Source: Bacteroidota bacterium (lineage in GTDB: Bacteria; Bacteroidota; Bacteroidia; SpSt-205; S141-50). From it: 6,315 bases of DNA. Location of the stretch: positions 1-6,315 of the forward strand of contig WFXK01000315.1 of NCBI GenBank assembly GCA_015490695.1, in the 5' to 3' direction. Both the position numbers and the translations under genes were made by a program. Below the pieces are notes generated by a model, which searched no databases, was not told the DNA's origin, and saw only the letters and a program-made list of their open reading frames with translations. Below are positions 1 to 6,226 of this stretch, piece by piece; position 1 is the first letter of the stretch, and each line of letters starts with the position of its first letter.

Positions 1-2
1 AT

Positions 3-347
3 AGAGACACTGTAGAAATTATTGATTTATTCCTGCTTCCCTATATGCTATGGGACCGCCCACTCAAAGGTGATGAAAGTCAAATTGAAAAAACAATCAA
101 GAAACTGGAAAAAATGTTACAAAAGCTTGTAGAAGGTTATATGAGGTGGAAAGTGAAGAGATATCAAGAGAATAAAAAAAGGACAAATAGACAGCATTTC
201 AGAGAAGCGCTCCAACAGAAAGTTCAGCATTTAGAAAAAGAAATTCAGGCTGTTAAAGATAATATTCTTGTATCGGACGACGTAAAAGCTTTTCTAACCT
301 CGTTTCTTCAAGAAAACGTAGTAGATTTAGAAAAATTAAAATCATAA
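3..347 (+). CDS. C-terminal part of a MoxR/RavA-like AAA+ ATPase (5' end outside window)
   Basis: The reading frame is open to the left edge, with no stop before an internal ATG at 45, so this is most likely the last 114 codons of a longer gene rather than a 100-residue protein. The first residues visible (DLFLLPYMLWDRP) resemble the end of the lid domain of RavA-type MoxR ATPases, where a Leu-Trp-Asp/His segment follows the AAA+ core. The rest is strongly charged and helical, with heptad-like Leu/Ile spacing (about 25-85 residues after the internal Met), suggesting a coiled coil. The Walker A and B motifs would lie outside the window, so the ATPase call rests on this short match and on the neighbour. 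The downstream VWA gene starts only 4 bases after the stop, which is the usual ravA-viaA arrangement. The expected role is an ATP-driven chaperone-like partner of that VWA protein. A different AAA+ or helical protein cannot be excluded. Confidence 0.6.
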   Translation, partial: RDTVEIIDLFLLPYMLWDRPLKGDESQIEKTIKKLEKMLQKLVEGYMRWKVKRYQENKKRTNRQHFREALQQKVQHLEKEIQAVKDNILVSDDVKAFLTSFLQENVVDLEKLKS

Positions 348-351
348 AACT

Positions 352-2133
352 ATGGATCAGAATTTACATGAATTATTAGAAGCGTTTATTGAATTTGGCG
401 AAATTGGTGATCGGGCTATTCGTGAAGCAATTGCCCAACAATTAAAAGAGTGGCGTGTAATACCGCAGTATGAAACAACTGTGCCTATTCCCTATCAGCT
501 TTATATTAATTACGTCGTAAACAACAAAGAACTCACTGATATCTTAAAAAGAGCTCCCAAGCTAAAATTGGAAATCGTTAAAAAAATCCTTGAAGAGTTA
601 TTTCCTATCATAGAATACGAAGACGAGTATCATTATTTGCAACGTTATGTAGAGACACTGAATCCTTATTGGCTGAAAAAAAGTGTCAAGTTGAAAGAGA
701 GTACGGAGCACATTATTTCTGATAAAGATGAAAAGACGTTATTAAGCCGATACTATAACGTTTATCTTGGAGGGGATGGCCTTCCCTCTCCGCCCAGTGA
801 GGAATTACAGCAGTTGCTCAGCAACTTGGCAGATAGCGATATGGACTTAAGAAACCTCCTTGTAAACCTTTTTGCATTTACTTATAGAATGAAACTTACG
901 CAGCTGGTCGGAGAACTAAAAGACTTGGAAGAGTGGATGCTTTCTGAAGTGTTTCATACGAAAACTTTACAAGAAGCTTTTGCAGAATATCTCGCTACAG
1001 AAGATACTCAAGAAACTTTTCATCACTTTATGGCACTTGCTGAAAAAGCAGACTTTGATAAACCACTACATTTATTGCTTGCGCTTTATTGGCTATATTT
1101 GTTGGAAACCCCCTTCTATGAACAATGCAACACAGTAGGCGTATGCCATTTAAAAACCCTCCTTGGTGAACTTTTCGATAAATATCAAAAAGCCCAATGG
1201 CTTTGGTATCAATTAGGATGGGATTTAAGTAAAGGCTTCTGGCAAGAAGTGGATTCGGTATACTTAGATGAGTTATTAGCGCTTTTAGAAAAAACAAATT
1301 TGAAAAAAGCACTAAGGTGGTTGGGTAGATTACGCGACGCCATTGCTCAGGTGGAATATGAACAATATAAAACATGGAAAAAGCGTTATTATGCGATTGA
1401 GCAGCCTTATGGGGCTTCGGAGATTGTTGGTGTTACGCAAGGTGGCAACATCAATAAAGCAACTACGGCAGAATTAAGCCTGTTAGCCGATAAGGTAGCA
1501 GAGTACCTGTTTTATAAAAAGCTCTTAGATAGAGATTTGTACATTTGGGAGCAAGTCAGCAAAGAAACAGTAGAAACAAAAGAGGAGGAAGTAAAGTGGC
1601 GCAAGCGCCAAAGCCGAGGTCCTGTAGTGGTCGTAGCAGATACCAGTGGCTCTATGGCAGGTTACCCTGAAGAGTTTGCTAAAGCCTTTGTATTTGCTAT
1701 GGCATCTATGTTAAGCCAAGAAGACCGCCCCCTCTATATCATCTTCTTCTCTACTCAATACAAAGTCTTAGAACTAACTGCAGAAAATAAAAACTGGAAT
1801 GATTTCTTAGAGTTCCTAAAACATAGCTTCCATGGCGGTACAGACCCTACACAAGCATTAACAGAAGCTATCAGAACTATGGAAAATAACAAAATCTACC
1901 AAAAGGCTGATTTATTTCTTCTAACAGACGGACAATTTGGCAACCTCAGCGATAACATTGCAGTAGGTATCAAAGAACTAAAAGAGCAATTCGGTTGCCG
2001 CTTCTTTGCCCTGATTTTAGGAGGTTCGGCTGATCAAGATCTGTTGCCAGAATTTGAAATTATGGAGTATGATTTACGACCTGCAAATTTAGTGCCTTTC
2101 ATTGAACAGTTAAGAGAGCGCTTAAAGCAGTAG
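352..2133 (+). CDS. ViaA-like VWA domain protein, probable partner of the upstream ATPase
   Basis: This 593-residue soluble protein has no signal peptide or membrane segment. Residues 1 to about 420 are helical and charged. Residues 423-590 form a VWA domain with an intact metal-ion-dependent adhesion site: D430-x-S432-x-S434 in GPVVVVADTSGSM, T497 in HGGTD, and D526 in LLTDG. The pattern GP-DTSGSM, then FST, then GGTD resembles ViaA of E. coli, as does a conserved-looking segment before the domain (about 355-380, GVTQGGN followed by AEL-LLAD). E. coli ViaA is about 480 residues, so this protein is roughly 110 longer, mostly in the N-terminal region. ViaA-type proteins bind and stimulate a MoxR ATPase, and the gene directly follows such an ATPase end, four bases after its stop. 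The start has no Shine-Dalgarno sequence but an A-rich leader. The family call is solid; the client protein is unknown. Confidence 0.8.
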   Translation: MDQNLHELLEAFIEFGEIGDRAIREAIAQQLKEWRVIPQYETTVPIPYQLYINYVVNNKELTDILKRAPKLKLEIVKKILEELFPIIEYEDEYHYLQRYVETLNPYWLKKSVKLKESTEHIISDKDEKTLLSRYYNVYLGGDGLPSPPSEELQQLLSNLADSDMDLRNLLVNLFAFTYRMKLTQLVGELKDLEEWMLSEVFHTKTLQEAFAEYLATEDTQETFHHFMALAEKADFDKPLHLLLALYWLYLLETPFYEQCNTVGVCHLKTLLGELFDKYQKAQWLWYQLGWDLSKGFWQEVDSVYLDELLALLEKTNLKKALRWLGRLRDAIAQVEYEQYKTWKKRYYAIEQPYGASEIVGVTQGGNINKATTAELSLLADKVAEYLFYKKLLDRDLYIWEQVSKETVETKEEEVKWRKRQSRGPVVVVADTSGSMAGYPEEFAKAFVFAMASMLSQEDRPLYIIFFSTQYKVLELTAENKNWNDFLEFLKHSFHGGTDPTQALTEAIRTMENNKIYQKADLFLLTDGQFGNLSDNIAVGIKELKEQFGCRFFALILGGSADQDLLPEFEIMEYDLRPANLVPFIEQLRERLKQ

Positions 2134-2140
2134 CTATCTG

Positions 2141-2181
2141 GTGGGGAATTGAGAAACTACTAAGGTTTCTTAATTCCCCAC
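2141..2181. terminator. Bidirectional hairpin between convergent operons
   Basis: The arms are GTGGGGAATTGAGAAAC (2141-2157) and GTTTCTTAATTCCCCAC (2165-2181), with a 7-base loop. They pair over 17 bp. In a + strand transcript the only non-Watson-Crick pair is a G-U wobble (2151 with 2171); in a - strand transcript the same place is a C-A mismatch. The hairpin starts 7 bases after the VWA gene stop and 8 bases past the end of the oxidase operon's last gene. No clear T-tract follows on either strand, so classical intrinsic termination is not proven, but position and symmetry support a shared terminator or 3'-end stabiliser. Confidence 0.75.
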
Positions 2182-2189
2182 AACTTGAT

Positions 2190-2342
2190 TTAAAACCGCT
2201 GTGCCTGCCTATAAAGCCACAAGGCTAAAAAAATAATCACTACAAAACCGCATAACATTAAAACAAGCGTTCCTATTTCATAAGCAAAACGGTCAATAGC
2301 CGTAAAAATGCCTTTACATACAGCACATAAAAAGCCTATCAT
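2190..2342 (-). CDS. 50-residue single-helix membrane protein at the end of the oxidase operon, unknown
   Basis: I do not recognise this protein. A longer frame opens at 2396, but that start would overlap the preceding gene by 58 bases. The ATG at 2342-2340 overlaps the stop of the second subunit III gene as ATGA, the same coupling seen one gene earlier, so I choose it. The protein is then 50 residues: a short N-terminus with a Cys-x-x-Cys pair (C6, C9), one hydrophobic segment at about 24-43, and a basic C-terminus (YRQAQRF). It looks like a single-pass inner-membrane protein. Being the last, translationally coupled cistron of a cytochrome oxidase operon, it could be a small accessory subunit or assembly factor. 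C6/C9 might bind metal or form a disulfide, but the motif is CAVCK, not a heme-binding CxxCH. A chance open frame remains possible; the coupling and the clean hydrophobic profile argue against it. Confidence 0.55.
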   Translation of the reverse strand: MIGFLCAVCKGIFTAIDRFAYEIGTLVLMLCGFVVIIFLALWLYRQAQRF

Positions 2343-2845
2343 AAGATGTATACGATTATGTAAAGTATAGGCCACAGGAAAACAACGAAGTACCAAAAGA
2401 GGGCAAGGGGTTGTAAAGATTTAGGGAACTTCCATAAATAATAGCATAAAGCAATGACGGCTGCTAAGACATGCACTCCATGAGCACCAACGATGGTATA
2501 AAAAAATGCACCATACAAACTTCCTTGTGCTCTTAGTCCAAAAGCAATTAAACGCACCCATTCCCTTCCTTGTAGAACTAAAAAAGCTGTACCTAAGATG
2601 GCTGTTATGGCAAGATAAGAGCGCTTACGTTGTTTTTGGGCTTTATACATTGTAAATGCACTAAGGAGCAATACAGCTGTATTGATAGCAGTAGAAGCTA
2701 TGGGGAGCCGTGGCTGTCCTAAGGGGGGCCACTCTCCCGCCTCTAAACGAGCGACCCAGTAAGCACTAATTAAACCCGCAAAGAACATCACTTCTGTAAA
2801 AATCAACAAACTAACTCCTAAAACCCCTAAAGACGGCTTGTTCAT
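2339..2845 (-). CDS. Second cytochrome c oxidase subunit III-like protein
   Basis: This 168-residue protein has five predicted membrane helices (about 7-31, 49-67, 76-92, 110-137, 147-167), the layout of short bacterial heme-copper oxidase subunit III. Family hallmarks are the early glutamate in FTEVMFFAG (E18), the STAINT segment at 51-56, QGREW (92-96), and FYTIVGAHGVHV with H122 and H125. The last helix reads FWYFVVFLW where the first subunit III of this operon has YWHMVDIIW, so the His and Asp of that helix are replaced by Tyr and Val. The start overlaps the stop of the subunit IV gene as ATGA, and there is no Shine-Dalgarno sequence, which points to translational coupling. Subunit III packs against subunit I and, in studied oxidases, supports sustained proton uptake. 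Whether both copies enter one complex or alternate cannot be seen here. Two subunit III genes in one operon occur in several phyla, including Bacteroidota. Confidence 0.85.
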   Translation of the reverse strand: MNKPSLGVLGVSLLIFTEVMFFAGLISAYWVARLEAGEWPPLGQPRLPIASTAINTAVLLLSAFTMYKAQKQRKRSYLAITAILGTAFLVLQGREWVRLIAFGLRAQGSLYGAFFYTIVGAHGVHVLAAVIALCYYLWKFPKSLQPLALFWYFVVFLWPILYIIVYIL

Positions 2846-3150
2846 ATAACGATGTCAGGAAACACAAACCAAAACAGCGCTAAAACCACTAATCCAAATG
2901 CTCCCATTAAAACATAAATAAGCCACGGCTCATAACGCATGTGCATGAAGTTCGCAACCACTAAGGTCGCTTTAATGAATGCTGTTCCAAAAACGACAAG
3001 AATCGCTAATAACGTATTTCCTAAAAGGGCACCGACAACTAAACCCACCACCAGCAGCACTAAAAGACTTACATATACCCTACTATAATTAGGATGCCCA
3101 TGATAATCGCTCTCAGGGCGATACTCTTCCCTTAATGCTCCTGCTGCCAT
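2842..3150 (-). CDS. Cytochrome c oxidase subunit IV (prokaryotic type)
   Basis: The protein has 102 residues from the ATG at 3150-3148. An upstream ATG at 3225 in the same frame would overlap the subunit III gene by about 60 bases and add 25 residues unlike the family. The chosen start has AGGAAGG two bases upstream and begins 14 bases after the preceding stop ends its last sense codon. The N-terminus carries a DYHGHPNY segment (15-22), followed by three predicted membrane helices (about 26-43, 47-66, 76-97). The signature AFIKATLVVANFMHMRYE at 57-74, with K60, H70 and E74, is typical of the small subunit IV of bacterial caa3/aa3 oxidases. This subunit is a non-catalytic partner thought to help assembly or stability. 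It sits between the two subunit III genes and ends in an ATGA overlap with the second one. Confidence 0.88.
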   Translation of the reverse strand: MAAGALREEYRPESDYHGHPNYSRVYVSLLVLLVVGLVVGALLGNTLLAILVVFGTAFIKATLVVANFMHMRYEPWLIYVLMGAFGLVVLALFWFVFPDIVI

Positions 3151-3152
3151 AT

Positions 3153-3159
3153 CCTTCCT
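3153..3159 (-). promoter_or_regulatory. Shine-Dalgarno sequence that sets the subunit IV start
   Basis: Read on the - strand, AGGAAGG stands two bases before the ATG at 3150. It lies just after the subunit III stop (3167-3165). It is the only strong Shine-Dalgarno match before any gene in this window, and it decides for the short subunit IV over the overlapping longer frame. Confidence 0.75.
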
Positions 3160-3164
3160 AAGAT

Positions 3165-3728
3165 TTATTTTGCTATATAAAATAACGGGAATAAGAATAT
3201 CCAAATGATGTCTACCATGTGCCAATAAAGGGCTCCTAATTCAACCCTATGCAAGTAAGGTCCTGAACGAATCTGCTGACGGATAACGAACAAAGCAATC
3301 ATACCAACAATCACATGCAATGCATGCAAACCCGTAGCCGTATAGTAAAAGGACCAAAAAAGAGAAGGTCCTGCAATCGTATAACCTGCTGCAATCTTTT
3401 CGCTATACTCTACCACCTTTATCCCTAAGAACACCAGTCCAAGCAGGATAGTAATTAATAAAAAGGTACGGGCTTTGGAAACGTTTTCATGGATAGCGGC
3501 TTTATGAGCCAAGACCACCGTATAGCTGGAGGTTAGTAACACGAAGGTGTTAATAGCCCCTAAAAGCATGTTCGTATGGCTTGCGGCTTCTTCCCATTCG
3601 GGATAACGCAAACGATAAAGTAGATAGCAGGCAATCAATCCTCCGAAGATGATGAGTTCGCCTACAACTAACAACCACATTCCCAAACGTCCCGTAGGGA
3701 TTCTTCCTATGCTGACACTCCTTTCCAT
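3165..3728 (-). CDS. Cytochrome c oxidase subunit III (first copy)
   Basis: This 187-residue protein has five predicted membrane helices (about 17-39, 55-75, 89-107, 123-148, 166-186), matching the short bacterial form that lacks the first two helices of the mitochondrial protein. Conserved points are the glutamate in GELIIFGG (E24), the GAINTF segment (57-62), GIKVVEY (102-108), FYYTATGLHALHVIVG with H135 and H138, and the YWHMVDIIW motif (168-176) in the last helix. It starts 15 bases after the subunit I stop, with an A-rich leader and no Shine-Dalgarno sequence. The N-terminus (MERSVSIGRIPTGRLGMWL) is a short cytoplasmic lead, as usual. It should bind directly to subunit I in the inner membrane and help maintain proton uptake. 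Compared with the second copy, it keeps the full His/Asp pattern of the last helix, so I take it as the canonical subunit III. Confidence 0.9.
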   Translation of the reverse strand: MERSVSIGRIPTGRLGMWLLVVGELIIFGGLIACYLLYRLRYPEWEEAASHTNMLLGAINTFVLLTSSYTVVLAHKAAIHENVSKARTFLLITILLGLVFLGIKVVEYSEKIAAGYTIAGPSLFWSFYYTATGLHALHVIVGMIALFVIRQQIRSGPYLHRVELGALYWHMVDIIWIFLFPLFYIAK

Positions 3729-3743
3729 CGCTTTTATGCTGTT

Positions 3744-5429
3744 TTATTCTTGTACATATTGAGGTATGAAGTCTTTGGTTTGGTTTTCAGGAGAGTATTC
3801 ATAAGCCCAGCGATAAACAACAGGCGGAGTTTGCCAATTGCCATGAGGTGGTGGTGAATCAGCAGCCCATTCTAATGTCGTAGCATTCCATGGATTGCGC
3901 TCCGCTACCTCCTTACTACGCAAGGTTTTAATTAAATTCCATAAAAACACGAACTGCGCTATCCAAATCCCTATAACGCCAATTGTTGCAATCACGCGCA
4001 ACGTCGTAAAGGGCTCTTGAGCTAAATAATCAAACACCTCGTAGTTTGCTATACGACGATGCTGCCCCGCTAAACCCAAGAAAAAGAGCGGAAATGCAAA
4101 CAGATTAAAGAAAATAAACGTTAGCCAAAAATGTATTTTCCCTAAGGTCTCATTCAATTGTTTACCCGTAAACTTAGGAAACCAATAATAAATTCCTGCT
4201 AAAGAAGCCAAAATCGCAATAGGAAAGACCGTATAGTGGAAGTGTGCGACAACGAAATAGGTATCATGGGCATAAATATCAAACACGTCAGAGCCTAAGA
4301 AGATGCCTGTTAAGCCGCCTACTAAGAACGCTGCAACCATTCCCGTAGCAAAGCACATGGCGGTAGTGAAGCGAATCTTTCCTTGAAACATCGTTGCAAT
4401 AAGGGATAAAATCACCCCTGCGAAAGGAACAGAGATTAAAATAGTTCCAACAGAGAAGAAAGTTCCCATGCGGGGGTCTATACCCGCGACAAATTGATGG
4501 TGTGCCCAAACGATGACAGACAAGAACGCTGCTACCAGCACTAAATAAATCATCATACGATAGCCAAACAGCGGTTTACGAGAGAAGGTAGGAATGATTT
4601 CTCCGATAATGCCCAAGGCAGGTAATAAAATCACATACACTTCGGGGTGTCCGAAGAACCAGAAGAGGTGTTGCCATAGGATGGGGTCGCCACCACGGGC
4701 TGGGTCAAAAAAACCTGTGCCTACAGTCCTATCTAAAAGCAACATTACTGCCCCAGCAACCACAGGACCCACAGAAACCATGAAAATCAATGCAGCAATG
4801 TTTTGAAACCAAACAAAAATCGGTAATCTAAACAAGGTCATTCCTTGCGTCCGTTTTGCAATAGTTGTTACAATAAAGTTAATACCACCCATAATCATAG
4901 AAGTGAATTCCAAGGCTAATGCCAATAAAAACAATGTACCACCTGTAGCAATAGAGGCAGGGAAAGACGGTTTTACATGATAACCATCTGCACTTAAAGG
5001 AGGATAAATGGTCCATCCGCCATCAAAAGGTCCTGAAGGTAAAAACAAAGAAATCAATAGCACCACAGTAGAAAGGAAGAAAATCCAGAAGGAGAGCATG
5101 TTTACTGTGGGGAACGCCATATCGTCCGTACCTACCATTAAAGGAATGAGCAAGTTGCCAAATCCTGCTAATAAAATAGGCATAGCGACCCAGAAGAACA
5201 TAATAGCACCATGATAAGTAACAAAGCCGTTATAGGTTTTCGGGTCTAAGGCATCGCCGAAGAAAGGAATAGATTCGCCGGGAAAAGCTAAATTATAGCG
5301 GAAGACATAGGCTAAGTAGCCGCCTACTAATGCCATGAAAAGCCCTACAATCGTATACTGAAAGCCTATTACCTTGTGGTCCGTAGAAAAAATGTACTTC
5401 CTTATGAAACTTTGTTGTTCCTTGTGCAT
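3744..5429 (-). CDS. coxA: Cytochrome c oxidase subunit I, aa3-type (A family)
   Basis: This 561-residue integral membrane protein is the catalytic subunit that reduces O2 to water and pumps protons. It begins with the typical KYIFSTDHKVIG. Metal ligands are complete: H73 and H398 for the low-spin heme, H396 for heme a3, and H261, H310 and H311 for CuB. GHPEVY (260-265) gives the pumping-type glutamate E263 and the tyrosine Y265 that crosslinks to H261, placing it in the A1 group. D-channel residues are present: D103, N92, N110, S177, N184. The K-channel residues are not: an ungapped alignment recalled against Paracoccus subunit I puts V339 at the lysine, F336 at the threonine and G276 at the serine. 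The heme propionate arginines are R458-R459, in GQHRR rather than the common GMPRR. The C-terminus keeps NPWNATTLEW and SPPPHGN. It follows subunit II by 10 bases, without a Shine-Dalgarno sequence. Confidence 0.97.
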   Translation of the reverse strand: MHKEQQSFIRKYIFSTDHKVIGFQYTIVGLFMALVGGYLAYVFRYNLAFPGESIPFFGDALDPKTYNGFVTYHGAIMFFWVAMPILLAGFGNLLIPLMVGTDDMAFPTVNMLSFWIFFLSTVVLLISLFLPSGPFDGGWTIYPPLSADGYHVKPSFPASIATGGTLFLLALALEFTSMIMGGINFIVTTIAKRTQGMTLFRLPIFVWFQNIAALIFMVSVGPVVAGAVMLLLDRTVGTGFFDPARGGDPILWQHLFWFFGHPEVYVILLPALGIIGEIIPTFSRKPLFGYRMMIYLVLVAAFLSVIVWAHHQFVAGIDPRMGTFFSVGTILISVPFAGVILSLIATMFQGKIRFTTAMCFATGMVAAFLVGGLTGIFLGSDVFDIYAHDTYFVVAHFHYTVFPIAILASLAGIYYWFPKFTGKQLNETLGKIHFWLTFIFFNLFAFPLFFLGLAGQHRRIANYEVFDYLAQEPFTTLRVIATIGVIGIWIAQFVFLWNLIKTLRSKEVAERNPWNATTLEWAADSPPPHGNWQTPPVVYRWAYEYSPENQTKDFIPQYVQE

Positions 5430-5439
5430 AGGATTTTAT

Positions 5440-6117
5440 TTATTTAGTTGCTAAAGGTTCCATTCTTTTTTGTTGTAGAAAGGCTTGGAAAGCAGATTCT
5501 GGAACGACTTTTACAGTGCTACGCATACGGCTATGTAATACGCCACATAATTCGGCGCACGAAACCATGTAAATCCCCTCTTTAGTAGGTTCAAACCAGC
5601 GTTGAATAGTTCGTCCAGGAATACAATCGTACTTAAATCGGAAGGCTGGAATAAATAAAGCATGGATAACATCGGCAGAACGCAACTCTACCATTACCTT
5701 TTTATTTAAAGGAAGTACCAAGGTATCTTGTGGGGGACGAACAATAATGTCGTCGTTCGTCCATAGTTGTCCATCGGGACCGGGGTAGTAATACTCAAAA
5801 TTCCATTGTCGTGCTAAGACCCCTACTTTATAGTGGGTTTCTTCAGGCAGCCATTGCGTTTTATGCCATACTTTGAGCTCATAGCCTAAGATGATGAAGT
5901 CTGCTAAAGCGATGCCTATCATACCGAATGCCACCCAGCGATACTCCCGCCAATTGCTCCCTGTAAAGTACTTGGCTCTTTCCCGTTTACTAAAGATAGC
6001 GTATAGTAAAACGGCTAAGGTGATAACAAACCCAATGGACACAAACAATAGAATTAGCCAAAAAACGCTATCTACTTCAGCAGCGTAACTGGACGCCCTA
6101 TCTGGAAGAATTTTCAT
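5440..6117 (-). CDS. coxB: Cytochrome c oxidase subunit II with CuA site, no heme c domain
   Basis: This 225-residue protein has two membrane helices (about 17-42 and 60-80) followed by a periplasmic cupredoxin domain. The CuA ligands are all visible: H152 in SADVIHALFIP, then C187, E189 (carbonyl), C191, H195 and M198 in CAELCGVLHSRM. The aromatic stretch RQWNFEYYYPG (103-113) corresponds to the region through which electrons enter and leave CuA. There is no lipobox or cleavable signal peptide; the first helix serves as anchor. The protein ends 27 residues after the Met ligand, so the cytochrome c domain of caa3 oxidases is absent and the electron donor must be separate. It is the first gene of the operon, with 198 bases of AT-rich leader in the window and CRP/FNR-like boxes. 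The start has no Shine-Dalgarno sequence. Confidence 0.95.
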   Translation of the reverse strand: MKILPDRASSYAAEVDSVFWLILLFVSIGFVITLAVLLYAIFSKRERAKYFTGSNWREYRWVAFGMIGIALADFIILGYELKVWHKTQWLPEETHYKVGVLARQWNFEYYYPGPDGQLWTNDDIIVRPPQDTLVLPLNKKVMVELRSADVIHALFIPAFRFKYDCIPGRTIQRWFEPTKEGIYMVSCAELCGVLHSRMRSTVKVVPESAFQAFLQQKRMEPLATK

Positions 6118-6180
6118 AGCAACTTTTGTATTATCTTCGGCAAATTAAGAGAATAGAAACAACATTTAGAACTCCAATTT

Positions 6181-6196
6181 TGTGACTTTTGTCAAT
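6181..6196. promoter_or_regulatory. CRP/FNR-like half-conserved box
   Basis: The sequence TGTGACTTTTGTCAAT contains the 4-bp inverted repeat TGAC-N4-GTCA (6183-6194) and fits TGTGA-N6-TCA, the CRP/FNR family layout, with a weaker right arm. Read on the - strand it also contains TTGACA (6195-6190), a perfect sigma70-type -35 hexamer facing coxB. A protein bound here could therefore block polymerase. No convincing -10 follows: the best is TCTAAA, 19 bases downstream. Confidence 0.4.
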
Positions 6197-6203
6197 AAAA
6201 TGA

Positions 6204-6217
6204 TTGATTTGCATCAA
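6204..6217. promoter_or_regulatory. FNR-type operator upstream of the oxidase operon
   Basis: TTGATTTGCATCAA is an exact match to the FNR consensus TTGAT-N4-ATCAA. Its centre lies 93 bases upstream of the coxB start codon and 22 bp from the centre of the weaker CRP/FNR-like box at 6181-6196, about two helical turns. FNR-family proteins sense oxygen, NO or redox state, and control of a terminal oxidase by such a regulator is well known. The DNA match is direct; which regulator binds, and whether it activates or represses, is unknown. Confidence 0.6.
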
Positions 6218-6226
6218 AATGATGCA
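6210..6226. repeat. Inverted repeat overlapping the FNR-type box
   Basis: TGCATC-AAAAT-GATGCA has perfect 6-bp arms and shares its left arm with the right half of the FNR-type palindrome. It could be the operator of a second regulator competing for the same DNA, or a chance product of the shared ATC/GAT half site. Confidence 0.35.

Noticed and set aside
45..347. A complete 100-residue protein starting at the ATG at 45
   Set aside because: The frame continues open to the left edge and the residues before the ATG fit the ATPase lid, so this is the end of a longer gene.
2..660. Repeated 11-mer TAGAGACACTG at 2-12 and 650-660
   Set aside because: It occurs in coding sequence of two different genes, only twice, and does not extend; consistent with chance.
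1028..1375. Open frame on the - strand opposite the VWA gene
   Set aside because: It lies fully inside a well-supported coding region, with no recognisable domain and no independent context.
2343..2396. Longer 68-residue version of the last operon gene
   Set aside because: The extra 18 residues lie wholly within the second subunit III gene; the ATGA-coupled start at 2342 is more plausible.
3151..3225. Longer subunit IV starting at 3225
   Set aside because: It would overlap the subunit III gene by about 60 bases and lacks a Shine-Dalgarno sequence; the ATG at 3150 has AGGAAGG and gives the family's usual N-terminus.
4288..5214. Open frames on both strands within subunit I (4288-4509 -, 4594-4806 +, 5008-5214 +)
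   Set aside because: They are alternative frames of a highly conserved gene and their translations look non-functional.
5891..6088. Open frame on the + strand opposite subunit II
   Set aside because: It is antisense to the membrane-anchor part of subunit II, with no domain or start signal.
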